Source of the DNA: an uncultured Clostridia bacterium
Lineage (GTDB): Bacteria; Bacillota; Clostridia; Monoglobales; Monoglobaceae
Length of the DNA: 33,915 bases
Reading direction: 5' to 3'
Assembly: GCA_947625905.1 (NCBI GenBank)
Contig: CANQQJ010000036.1
Location: 1-33,915, forward strand
The notes beneath the pieces were generated by a model. That model was given only the letters and a program-made list of their open reading frames with translations. It ran no database searches and had not been told where the DNA came from. Shown piece by piece: positions 26,069 to 32,171 of this stretch. The stretch's first letter is position 1, and each line of letters opens with the position of its first letter. The position numbers were made by a program, and so were the translations under genes.

Positions 26069-26141
26069 AATCGCTTGACCACCTTTCGCGGCGTCAAAAA
26101 TAACGCCTGTTTTTCAGATTAATAATAGTTATATAGTAATA

Positions 26142-26170
26142 ATTTTACCACATTAAAAGACAAAAAACAA
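26142..26170 (-). promoter_or_regulatory. Promoter of the zinc-ribbon/nadD/leuS operon
   Basis: TTGTTT (26170-26165), a 17-nt spacer and TAAAAT (26147-26142) on the minus strand. Transcription would start near 26135. The 26069-26257 stretch otherwise holds AT-rich sequence and a small GGCGT/ACGCC hairpin just before the gene. Confidence 0.55.
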
Positions 26171-26257
26171 CTGTTTTGTGAAAATTTATTAAATTTTTAT
26201 TTTTCAGGGATCTTATAAGTAAAAATCAGACTTGCTGGCCTGTAACATATTCTTAAT

Positions 26258-26286
26258 TTGAAAAAAATGTAATATTGTGGTATTAT
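26258..26286 (+). promoter_or_regulatory. Promoter of the small hydrophobic peptide
   Basis: TTGAAA (26258-26263), a 17-nt spacer and TATTAT (26281-26286). Transcription would start near 26293 and give a leader of about 160 nt. Confidence 0.7.
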
Positions 26287-26399
26287 ATTTATGGTAGCAA
26301 AACTGCAAGTGCGGAATATTCCGTGCGGAGAAACACTTTGATGTAAATAAAATATGTCAATTTAAAAGGCAGACATAGAAACGTAAGGACGGTTGGTCG

Positions 26400-26441
26400 C
26401 TTCTTCTTTGCGAAACATAATTGTTTCAGCTCACGAAGGAG
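26400..26441 (+). promoter_or_regulatory. Leader structure that can mask the peptide's ribosome-binding site
   Basis: CTTCTTC (26400-26406) can pair with GAAGGAG (26435-26441) over seven bases with one G-U pair. The intervening GAAAC-ATAATT-GTTTC (26412-26427) forms its own hairpin. The pairing covers the AAGGAGG ribosome-binding site. Confidence 0.55.
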
Positions 26442-26451
26442 GATGATGCCT

Positions 26452-26535
26452 ATGAAATATTGGGCTTTAAAAGCAGCAGTAATGTTGTTTGTTGTCGCTA
26501 TAATACTTATAGCGTTTGCACCTGTGGTGCAATAA
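26452..26535 (+). CDS. 27-residue hydrophobic peptide, candidate type I toxin
   Basis: The peptide begins MKYWALKAAV and continues as one unbroken hydrophobic helix of about 18 residues, ending AFAPVVQ. AAGGAGG (26436-26442) is 9 nt before the ATG at 26452; two earlier ATGs at 26443 and 26446 are too close. It has its own promoter, a long leader that can hide the ribosome-binding site, and a terminator right after the stop. A perfect promoter on the other strand makes an RNA that overlaps its 3' end. Together these match type I toxin-antitoxin loci. The peptide does not resemble TxpA, BsrG or Fst by eye, and it lacks the charged C-terminus of many such toxins. A non-toxic membrane peptide is the alternative. 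Confidence 0.72.
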   Translation: MKYWALKAAVMLFVVAIILIAFAPVVQ

Positions 26536-26634
26536 AAAACAGCCGATCCGAAGTTTGGACGCCAAGGATCGGTTGTTTATCAAACAAATCTGAAGCGGCC
26601 AAACCGTTTTTACGCTCTGCCGTTTCTCTTTCTA
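26531..26634 (-). ncRNA. Candidate antisense RNA to the small peptide mRNA
   Basis: From the promoter at 26641-26669 transcription would begin near 26634 and end at the hairpin 26537-26578, where the minus strand reads GGCTGTTTTTTATT. The RNA would be about 100 nt. It carries a TTGTTT-GAT-AAACAA hairpin and is complementary to the 3' end of the peptide mRNA. No ribosome-binding site or open frame suggests that it is coding. Confidence 0.6.
26537..26578. terminator. Bidirectional terminator shared by peptide mRNA and antisense RNA
   Basis: AAACAGCCGATCC (26537-26549) pairs with GGATCGGTTGTTT (26566-26578) over 13 bp with one G-U pair, and an inner TTGG/CCAA extends it. On the minus strand a T6 run follows. 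On the plus strand the T tract is weaker, so some read-through into the antisense region is likely. Confidence 0.8.
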
Positions 26635-26640
26635 CAGACA

Positions 26641-26669
26641 ATTATATATGAATATTTCATATTTGTCAA
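26641..26669 (-). promoter_or_regulatory. Perfect-consensus promoter of the antisense RNA
   Basis: TTGACA (26669-26664), a 17-nt spacer and TATAAT (26646-26641) on the minus strand match the consensus exactly. It is stronger on paper than the peptide's own promoter, as expected for an antitoxin. It lies 15 bp beyond the trmD stop codon, so it is not needed for any coding gene. Confidence 0.85.
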
Positions 26670-26684
26670 GAGCTTTATTATTTT

Positions 26685-27419
26685 TTACTCTTTTTTCAGC
26701 TTTTCAACCAGTTGCTTTTCGGCGTCGGTCAGGTTCGCGCGGCTCAGCATGCCGCGGCGCTTTTTAAAGGTGGTCCTTATAGCCTGTTCGCGCTTCCACG
26801 CCTCGATATTTTTATGGTGGCCGCTGAGCAGGACCTCGGGCACGCGCTTGCCGCGCCAGACCTCGGGACGGGTATACTGCGGGAACTCGAGCAGCCCGCC
26901 GTAATGCGACTCCTCGGAAAACGCCTCCTCGGACTTGAGCACTCCGGGCAGCAGCCGCGCCACGCAGTCCACAAGCGCCATTGCCGCGATCTCGCCGCCG
27001 GTCAGCACAAAGTCGCCCAGCGATATCTCGGCGTCGACTATCTCGTCAAGCACCCGCTGGTCCACGCCCTCGTAGTGGCCGCAAAGTATCACGATATGCT
27101 CGTATTTTTTCGCTATGCGCTTTGCCATGCCCTGCCTGAGAGTTTTTCCCTGGGGCGACATATACACCGTGAACGGCTTATGTTCAAGGCCCGCGGTCAC
27201 GCTCTCGTATGCCAAAAATATCGGCTCGGCCTGCATTATCATGCCCTGGCCGCCGCCGTATGGATAGTGGTCGACCCTTCTGTGCTTGTTAAAAGCAAAG
27301 TCGCGTATCTGCACAAAATTCAGCTCGATAAGGCCGCTCGCGGCGGCTCGGCCGATTATGCTGCCGCCCAGCACAGCCTCAAACATTTCGGGAAACAGAG
27401 TCAGTATGTCAAACCTCAT
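26685..27419 (-). CDS. trmD: tRNA (guanine37-N1)-methyltransferase TrmD
   Basis: TrmD methylates G37 of tRNAs with a knotted SPOUT fold. The 244-residue protein has MRFDILTLFPEMFEAVLGGSIIGRA, the DYPYGGGQGMIM-type loop (here VDHYPYGGGQGMIMQ), ILCGHYEGVDQRVLDEIVDAEISLGDFVLTGGE and VPEVLLSGHHKNIEAWKREQAI. Its ATG overlaps the rimM stop (ATGA). In many Firmicutes rplS follows here; in this genome the small-peptide locus does. Confidence 0.97.
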   Translation of the reverse strand: MRFDILTLFPEMFEAVLGGSIIGRAAASGLIELNFVQIRDFAFNKHRRVDHYPYGGGQGMIMQAEPIFLAYESVTAGLEHKPFTVYMSPQGKTLRQGMAKRIAKKYEHIVILCGHYEGVDQRVLDEIVDAEISLGDFVLTGGEIAAMALVDCVARLLPGVLKSEEAFSEESHYGGLLEFPQYTRPEVWRGKRVPEVLLSGHHKNIEAWKREQAIRTTFKKRRGMLSRANLTDAEKQLVEKLKKE

Positions 27420-27916
27420 TCGTCGATCAAGCCTTTCATCAGGCGGACGACAATATATCCGCCCTCGATATTTGTCTCAAGTACAACGCTGTCGAGCACC
27501 GGGATCAAGATCTGCTTTTTATTAAAAGTGTTTTTAAGCACGTACACGTCGTTGCTGCCCGTTTTGATCACGTCGCCGACCTCGCCCAGCACGCGGCCGT
27601 TTTCCTCGCGGACCTCAAGGCCCAAAATATCCGCCACAAAGTACCGTCCCTCGGGCAGAGGCATGTCCTCGCGGTTTATATGCACGATCTTGTTTTTGAG
27701 AAGTTCCGCCGCGTTCATGTCGTCGACTCCCGCAAGCTTGACTATCTGGCAGGTTTTGTGGTACCTGTTGCGCTCGATCTCATACTCTTCGCCGTCTATT
27801 ATAAGATACTCAAGCTCGTCAAACACATACGGGTCATCGCACCAGGGCTGTATCTTGACTTCGCCGCGTATCCCGTGCGTGTTTACAAGCTTGCCTATTT
27901 CAAGCATATCGTTCAT
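27416..27916 (-). CDS. rimM: 16S rRNA processing protein RimM
   Basis: RimM acts in 30S head assembly and binds uS19. The 166-residue protein has LEIGKLVNTHGIRGEVKIQPWCDDP (the family N-terminus), YHKTCQIVKLAGVDDMNAAELLKNK, and a PRC-barrel (VADILGLEVREENGRVLGEVGDVIKTGSNDVYVL, then ILIPVLDSVV and GGYIVVRLMKGLID). The start at 27916 has AAGGAG 6 nt upstream; the frame is open further upstream, but nothing supports an earlier start. Confidence 0.95.
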   Translation of the reverse strand: MNDMLEIGKLVNTHGIRGEVKIQPWCDDPYVFDELEYLIIDGEEYEIERNRYHKTCQIVKLAGVDDMNAAELLKNKIVHINREDMPLPEGRYFVADILGLEVREENGRVLGEVGDVIKTGSNDVYVLKNTFNKKQILIPVLDSVVLETNIEGGYIVVRLMKGLIDE

Positions 27917-27997
27917 AACATTCTCCTTAGATAACCGATAATAAATCAATAAAAATTCAGACATCCGCTGCGCGCGGACATCTGAACCTGGCCGTGT

Positions 27998-28225
27998 TTA
28001 AATAATGTCAACAACCACTTTTTTATTCACGCGGTTGCCGGCACTTTTGATTACGGTTCTTATAGCCTTGGCGATCCTGCCCTGTTTTCCGATGACCTTG
28101 CCCATGTCGTTCTCGGCGACATGAAGCTTGAGGACGGTCAGGTTTTCCTTTTCGACAACCTCGACCTCAACCGCGTCGGGCTCGCTCACCATGGATTTGG
28201 CTATAAATGTCAGCAGTTCTTTCAT
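27998..28225 (-). CDS. khpA: KH-domain RNA-binding protein KhpA (YlqC)
   Basis: The 75-residue protein is a single KH domain with the GxxG loop in VIGKQGRIAKAIRTVIKSAG. KhpA forms a complex with KhpB/Jag and affects cell division and RNA in Firmicutes. It lies between rpsP and rimM, the standard location. AAAGGAG precedes the ATG. Confidence 0.95.
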   Translation of the reverse strand: MKELLTFIAKSMVSEPDAVEVEVVEKENLTVLKLHVAENDMGKVIGKQGRIAKAIRTVIKSAGNRVNKKVVVDII

Positions 28226-28255
28226 ACTGATTCTCCTTTTTGCCGTAAGCTTTAA

Positions 28256-28501
28256 CTAATCAATAATGCCCTTATTCTTTAACAATCTTTTAACGGTGTC
28301 GGTGGGCTGAGCGCCGTTTTTGATCCACTTCTGGATCTTCTCCGCGTCAAACTCTACCGCCGCAGGCTCGACCATCGGGTTGTAGGTTCCTACCTGCTCG
28401 ATAAATCTGCCGTCTCTGGGAAATCTCGAGTCCGCGACTACCACGCGGTAAAACGGATTCTTCTTTGCGCCCATTCTCTTTAAACGAATTTTTACTGCCA
28501 T
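28256..28501 (-). CDS. rpsP: 30S ribosomal protein bS16
   Basis: The 81-residue protein begins [21 protein letters not shown] and contains [21 protein letters not shown] and the [21 protein letters not shown] end, all typical of bS16. GGAGG precedes the ATG by 8 nt. It follows ffh by 93 bp, in which the transcript has a G-rich segment. Confidence 0.98.
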   Translation of the reverse strand: MAVKIRLKRMGAKKNPFYRVVVADSRFPRDGRFIEQVGTYNPMVEPAAVEFDAEKIQKWIKNGAQPTDTVKRLLKNKGIID

Positions 28502-28565
28502 TTTTTAAATCCTCCAAAAAATATATATTTATTTAATTAATTTTACAAATTTTTTCTAAATCAAG

Positions 28566-28595
28566 CCTAGTCCCCGGTTCCTATTCCCCAGTCCC
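28566..28595 (-). repeat. G-rich repeat after ffh
   Basis: The minus strand reads GGGACTGGGGAATAGG followed by AACC and GGGGACTAGG, with five runs of two or more G. It begins at the last base of the ffh stop codon. It shares GGGAATAGG-type units with the repeat in the ylxM leader and could form a two-layer G-quadruplex in RNA (inference). Confidence 0.6.
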
Positions 28596-29950
28596 TACAT
28601 GAACATTCCGGGCGGGAAGCCTCCGCGGCCCATTTTTTTCATTTTTTTATTCATATTGCCGCCCGAGAGCTGCTTCATCATGCGCTGCATCTGGTCGAAC
28701 TGCTTGAGCAGCGAGTTGACCTCCACGATCGAGACTCCGCTTCCTTTTGCGACGCGCTCCTTTCGCGAGGGCGTCAGCTTATCTTTAAGCTCCCTCTCGT
28801 TCGGGGTCATCGACTTGATTATCGCCTCGATATGCGCCATCTTTTTCTCATCAACCTGAGCGTTTTTTAAGACCTTGGAATTGATGCCCGGAATCATGCC
28901 CAGCACGTTCTGGATCGGGCCCATGTTCTTCATCTGCTCCATCTGGTCGAGAAAATCGGTGAACGTGAATCGCTGTGTCCTAAGCTTTTTTTCAAGCTCC
29001 TCGGCCTTTTTCATGTCAAGAGCCTGTTCCGCCTTTTCGATCAGGCTGAGCATATCGCCCATGCCCAGTATTCTGGACGCCATGCGGTCGGGGTGGAACT
29101 GCTCTATATCGGTGAGCTTCTCGCCCATGCCGCAGAACTTTATCGGCTTTCCCGTGACCGCGCGGACCGAAAGCGCCGCGCCGCCTCTGGTGTCGCCGTC
29201 CAGCTTGGTGAGCACCACGCCCGAGATCTCAAGCTCGCTGTTGAACTTATCCGCCACGTTGACCGCGTCCTGTCCGGTCATGGCGTCGACCACCAGAAGT
29301 ATCTCGGTCGGCTCGGTTTCCGCCTCGATCTCTTTCAGCTCGTCCATGAGCTCCTCATCGATATGGAGGCGGCCCGCGGTGTCTATGATAAGCACGTCGT
29401 TCGCGTGATTTTTCGCGTGTTCAAGGCCTCGGCAGGCAATGCCGACCGCGTCGGTCACGCCCTCCTCGGCGTACACGGGAAGCTCCAGCTGTCCGCCGAC
29501 CACCTGCAGCTGCTTGACCGCGGCGGGCCTGTAGACGTCGCAGGCGCAGAGCAGCGGACGCTTGCCCTGCTTTTTGAGCATACCGCCCAGCTTGGCGGCA
29601 GTAGTGGTCTTGCCGGCGCCCTGAAGACCGGCCATCATTATAACGGTCGGGGGCTTGGGCGAGATCGTCAGCTTCTCGGCCTCGCCGCCCATGAGCTTTA
29701 TAAGCTCCTCGTTTACTATTTTGATCACCTGCTGCGCCGGAGTCAGCGACTCCATCACCTCGGCGCCGCTCGCGCGCTCGGAGACATCTTTGACAAAGTT
29801 TCTCACAACTTTAAAGTTAACGTCCGCCTCAAGCAGCGCCAGCTTGACCTCGCGCATGGCGGCCTTTAAGTCCTTTTCGGACACCTTGCCCTTGCCGCGC
29901 AGCTTTTTAAAAGTGTTCTGCAGCTTTTCGGATAAGCTTTCAAATGCCAT
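28595..29950 (-). CDS. ffh: Signal recognition particle protein Ffh
   Basis: Ffh binds signal sequences and 4.5S/6S-type SRP RNA and targets ribosomes to the membrane. The 451-residue protein has an N domain, a G domain with GLQGAGKTTTAAKLG, DVYRPAAVKQL, DTAGRL, TKLDGDTRGGAAL and KFCGMGEKL, and a Met-rich M domain with SKERVAKGSG-type helix (SRKERVAKGSGVSIVEVNSLLKQFDQMQRMMKQL). It begins 16 bp after ylxM. SRP RNA was not found in the window. Confidence 0.98.
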   Translation of the reverse strand: MAFESLSEKLQNTFKKLRGKGKVSEKDLKAAMREVKLALLEADVNFKVVRNFVKDVSERASGAEVMESLTPAQQVIKIVNEELIKLMGGEAEKLTISPKPPTVIMMAGLQGAGKTTTAAKLGGMLKKQGKRPLLCACDVYRPAAVKQLQVVGGQLELPVYAEEGVTDAVGIACRGLEHAKNHANDVLIIDTAGRLHIDEELMDELKEIEAETEPTEILLVVDAMTGQDAVNVADKFNSELEISGVVLTKLDGDTRGGAALSVRAVTGKPIKFCGMGEKLTDIEQFHPDRMASRILGMGDMLSLIEKAEQALDMKKAEELEKKLRTQRFTFTDFLDQMEQMKNMGPIQNVLGMIPGINSKVLKNAQVDEKKMAHIEAIIKSMTPNERELKDKLTPSRKERVAKGSGVSIVEVNSLLKQFDQMQRMMKQLSGGNMNKKMKKMGRGGFPPGMFM

Positions 29951-29966
29951 AAATACACCTCGTCTA

Positions 29967-30335
29967 TTAATTCAGACCGTTGATCTCCTGTATTATCATA
30001 AGTATGTCGTTTATCTTGTGTTTCATATTATCGGACAGGTCCTTGTTTTCGGGCGACGCCTCGATCTCCTTGATTATCTCGTCGATACGCTCAAGGTCGC
30101 CGCGTATGTTTAAAAATTTCGCCGCCAGACCCAAACGGTCCTCGGCGTCAAGCAACGCGCTCTCGGCGCGGATTATGTTGTCGCGCACGCCCTGGCGGGT
30201 GATGCCCATATGAGCTCCGATCTCGGACAGAGAAAGGTCCTCGTTGTAATATAGGTCAATGCTCTCCGCCTGACGCTCGGTCAGCAGATTCCTGTAAAAA
30301 TCAAACAAAAGTGAAATTTTAACATTTTTTTCCAT
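29967..30335 (-). CDS. ylxM: YlxM-family HTH protein associated with SRP
   Basis: The 122-residue protein has a sigma-70 region-4-like helix-turn-helix: LLTERQAESIDLYYNEDLSLSEIGAHMGITRQGVRDNIIRAE. A helical C-terminus follows. YlxM sits upstream of ffh in most Firmicutes and stimulates SRP function in Streptococcus. It is the first gene of the ylxM-ffh-rpsP-khpA-rimM-trmD operon, behind a leader of about 157 nt. Its ribosome-binding site is weak (AACGGG about 12 nt upstream). Confidence 0.93.
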   Translation of the reverse strand: MEKNVKISLLFDFYRNLLTERQAESIDLYYNEDLSLSEIGAHMGITRQGVRDNIIRAESALLDAEDRLGLAAKFLNIRGDLERIDEIIKEIEASPENKDLSDNMKHKINDILMIIQEINGLN

Positions 30336-30360
30336 GATATAACACCCGTTTCAATGATCT

Positions 30361-30435
30361 GCCCGCACAATTTTTAGCGGTGCCACCCATAGGACGCGGG
30401 GATACTCGAACGTTTTTATCAAATTATTTCCGCGT
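30361..30435 (-). promoter_or_regulatory. Possible attenuator/T-box-like element in the ylxM leader
   Basis: The minus strand carries GGGTGGCACCGCT (30388-30376), the core of the T-box sequence that binds the tRNA 3' end. Two exclusive stems share the same CCCCGCG segment: ACGCGG/CCGCGT (30394-30399 with 30430-30435) and CCCGC/GCGGG (30396-30400 with 30362-30366). There is no obvious stem I and no terminator T tract, so a functional T-box is unproven. Confidence 0.4.
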
Positions 30436-30464
30436 ATTCTCTATTCCCTAATCCCTATTCCCTA
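30435..30464 (-). repeat. Four heptamer repeats in the ylxM leader
   Basis: The minus strand reads TAGGGAA-TAGGGAT-TAGGGAA, then TAGAGAA, i.e. four near-identical 7-nt units. Three have GGG. The same GGGAATAGG wording occurs after ffh at 28566-28595. Confidence 0.7.
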
Positions 30465-30469
30465 CGTTA

Positions 30470-30489
30470 GTAAAGCCGTTTTGCTTTAC
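30470..30489 (-). other. 5'-end hairpin of the ylxM leader
   Basis: GTAAAGC (30470-30476) and GCTTTAC (30483-30489) form a perfect 7-bp stem with a 6-nt loop. It lies at the very 5' end of the predicted transcript (start near 30492) and may protect it from decay. Confidence 0.6.
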
Positions 30490-30498
30490 AGCTTATAT

Positions 30499-30527
30499 AT
30501 TTTAAACCATTTACAACAATTTGTCAA
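30499..30527 (-). promoter_or_regulatory. Sigma-A promoter of the ylxM-ffh operon
   Basis: TTGACA (30527-30522), a 17-nt spacer and TAAAAT (30504-30499) on the minus strand. Transcription would start near 30492. Confidence 0.82.
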
Positions 30528-30540
30528 GGTTTTTTTGCAA

Positions 30541-30571
30541 AAAAATTCGGGCGCCGAGCGCCCGATTTTTG
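30541..30571 (-). terminator. Terminator of the YabE-like gene
   Basis: CGGGCGC-CGA-GCGCCCG (30548-30564) is flanked by A/T runs and followed on the minus strand by a T7 run. It lies 18 bp beyond the stop codon. Confidence 0.88.
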
Positions 30572-30581
30572 TGTGTGCTGC

Positions 30582-31619
30582 TTAATCGAGGAAGTATACG
30601 TTTACGTTGCGTCTGCCAAACTCATAGCACTGAGATCTCGACCAGTAGAACAGATCGACTCTGTGGCCCTTGATGGCTCCGCCGCAGTCGCCGGCGATGG
30701 CGTATCCGTAGACATACTTGCCGTCGCAGGACTCGATATACATTTTTGTTCCGTAAGGAATGACGCTGGGGTCAACGGCGATAACTCCGTATCCCATCGG
30801 CATACCCGTTGAGGTAACACCCGCCCAGGGACCGTTATCCGCGGGAGACGCGTCATAGGCTGTCGCCTCGAACACTTCCATTTTCGAATAGTTTGTCGGA
30901 CGGCTCGCGGGGATCTTTCCAACCTGGAACTCCTCCTGAGGAGAATACTCAACGATCTCATCGACCGGCTCGGCGAGAACTATATCGCCGATCCTCTCTC
31001 TGGAGACCTCCGCTCCGTCGCTGTACTTAATGCTGTATTTGATCTCTCTCTCTCCGTCCGCGCCGTTTTGAACAACAACTTTGGCGCCCGGCGCAAGAGA
31101 CGCGTTCTCACGCTCGATAGTGTGATAAGCGATGGGCTCGGTCACGGTAACGATCTGGCTGTTGTCGCTGTTGATCATTATCTCGTCGCCCGACTCGATA
31201 ACATCGGTCATTCTGGGCGTAACCTGGTCCTCGGAAGCAGTTATTCCCACTTCGGCCAAAACGTCGGCCACCAGCTTCTTGGTTGTGGTGTACTGAGACG
31301 AAACGCCGTTGATCGTGATCTTAACGGGCATCGCTCTGTAGATCTCGATAACCGAATCATCGGTAATCTTTTCATTAAGCGCAATATTGGTCTTATCGCC
31401 GCTGCCCAGCTCGATACCGTGCTTGTCGAGAACCGTCTGAACGGTCGCGCCTGTCGTCTTAACAGTGATGGGCGCGTTTCCCGAATCATATATGGTAACA
31501 TTGCTCGGCGTCGCGTACGCGAATCCGCTTCCTACCGCCGCTATAACAGCCGCGCATACGGCCGCGGATATAAAATTGTGGGCTGACAAGCTTAATTTTC
31601 TTATCAGTCGTGTAAACAT
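30582..31619 (-). CDS. YabE/RpfB-like exported protein (DUF348-G5-3D)
   Basis: The 345-residue protein has an N-terminal signal/anchor (about 13-36). Two DUF348 units follow (VTIYDSGNAPITVKTTGATVQTVLDKHGI and VKITINGVSSQYTTTKKLVADVLAEVGI), then a G5-like stretch (about 155-235). The C-terminal 3D domain (about 252-345) has FEATAYDASPADNG, GYGVIAVDPSVIPYGTKMYIE, YAIAGDCGGAIKGHRVDLFYW with the three Asp residues of the fold. 3D domains resemble MltA and RlpA lytic transglycosylases, so a cell-wall-cleaving role in growth or germination is likely. GAGGTGAT precedes the ATG. It is monocistronic, with its own promoter and terminator. Confidence 0.92.
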   Translation of the reverse strand: MFTRLIRKLSLSAHNFISAAVCAAVIAAVGSGFAYATPSNVTIYDSGNAPITVKTTGATVQTVLDKHGIELGSGDKTNIALNEKITDDSVIEIYRAMPVKITINGVSSQYTTTKKLVADVLAEVGITASEDQVTPRMTDVIESGDEIMINSDNSQIVTVTEPIAYHTIERENASLAPGAKVVVQNGADGEREIKYSIKYSDGAEVSRERIGDIVLAEPVDEIVEYSPQEEFQVGKIPASRPTNYSKMEVFEATAYDASPADNGPWAGVTSTGMPMGYGVIAVDPSVIPYGTKMYIESCDGKYVYGYAIAGDCGGAIKGHRVDLFYWSRSQCYEFGRRNVNVYFLD

Positions 31620-31681
31620 CGAATCACCTCAAATAAAATTTTATCCGGAAAAAACCGGTAAATGTCCTTGTCACTGTTGCT

Positions 31682-31710
31682 ATTATATAGTCTTTCAAAA
31701 AATCCGTCAA
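31682..31710 (-). promoter_or_regulatory. Sigma-A promoter of the YabE-like gene
   Basis: TTGACG (31710-31705), a 17-nt spacer and TATAAT (31687-31682) on the minus strand. The leader is about 55 nt with a small CCGG-TTTTTT-CCGG hairpin; no riboswitch is seen. Confidence 0.8.
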
Positions 31711-31855
31711 AAGCCCGAACCCGCTTTAAATTTATTAAAACCGATTTAACCTCAATATTTTTAAAAAATAAATCAATTCCTTGCGTATACTCAAGTTATC
31801 TCTGTATTTCTTGCGTTTTCGCAATATTTTTTCGATGGGTCGGTAAATTTGGTTA

Positions 31856-31884
31856 TTGTGCTAAAAGCGGTTTTCTGTTATACT
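31856..31884 (+). promoter_or_regulatory. Candidate promoter upstream of the trmN6-like gene
   Basis: TTGTGC (31856-31861), a 17-nt spacer and TATACT (31879-31884). Transcription would start near 31891, giving a leader of about 280 nt. Confidence 0.5.
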
Positions 31885-31937
31885 TATTTTATGGCATTAT
31901 ATCAGGAATTTAGCGCGAAAAAACTAATATTTTGCTT

Positions 31938-31965
31938 TGTAACAAAAATGTAACACAAATGTAAC
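31938..31965. repeat. Three TGTAAC iterons at 11-bp period
   Basis: TGTAAC occurs at 31938, 31949 and 31960, each separated by A/C-rich pentamers. The spacing is one helical turn, so all copies face the same side of the DNA. Confidence 0.65.
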
Positions 31966-32100
31966 ATTGCCGGATCATAGCGCATAAAACCGCCGAAAAC
32001 GCCGTGATTACGTTGTTTTTAAACTCGTTAGACAAAGAGAGTGCAAACCGTTTTGTGAAATTTGCACAATTAATTTAAAAAAACATTATACAGTTTTAAC

Positions 32101-32149
32101 ATATGAATAAAATGTGAATAAACTTGGATAAATATGAATAAAATGTGAA
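32101..32149. repeat. 18-bp direct repeat before the trmN6-like gene
   Basis: ATATGAATAAAATGTGAA occurs at 32101-32118 and again, identical, at 32132-32149. The period is 31 bp (about three helical turns) and the second copy ends 7 bp before AGGAGG. Confidence 0.8.
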
Positions 32150-32171
32150 CAGATTTAGGAGGCAAATTGCT

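Larger units (their letters stand above)
31711..32171. other. AT-rich divergent intergenic region with iterated motifs
   Basis: No gene is supported here. The region holds a plus-strand promoter (31856-31884), three TGTAAC units at 11-bp period (31938, 31949, 31960), the inverted repeat GTGCAAA/TTTGCAC (32041-32047 and 32061-32067), and an 18-bp direct repeat (32101-32118 and 32132-32149). Regulatory use is inferred. Confidence 0.55.

Noticed and set aside
26421..26651. 76-codon plus-strand frame across the small-peptide locus
   Set aside because: It is in a different frame from the peptide, has no ribosome-binding site and runs through the bidirectional terminator.
30400..30415. tRNA T-loop-like GTTCGAG on the minus strand
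   Set aside because: No acceptor stem, D-arm or anticodon arm can be drawn around it.
30435..30464. Short CRISPR-like array
   Set aside because: Units are 7 nt with no spacers; it is a simple tandem repeat.
31711..32171. Replication origin, because yabE, yabB and yabC lie near oriC in Bacillus and the region is AT-rich
   Set aside because: No DnaA boxes (TTATNCACA) and no dnaA or dnaN gene are seen.
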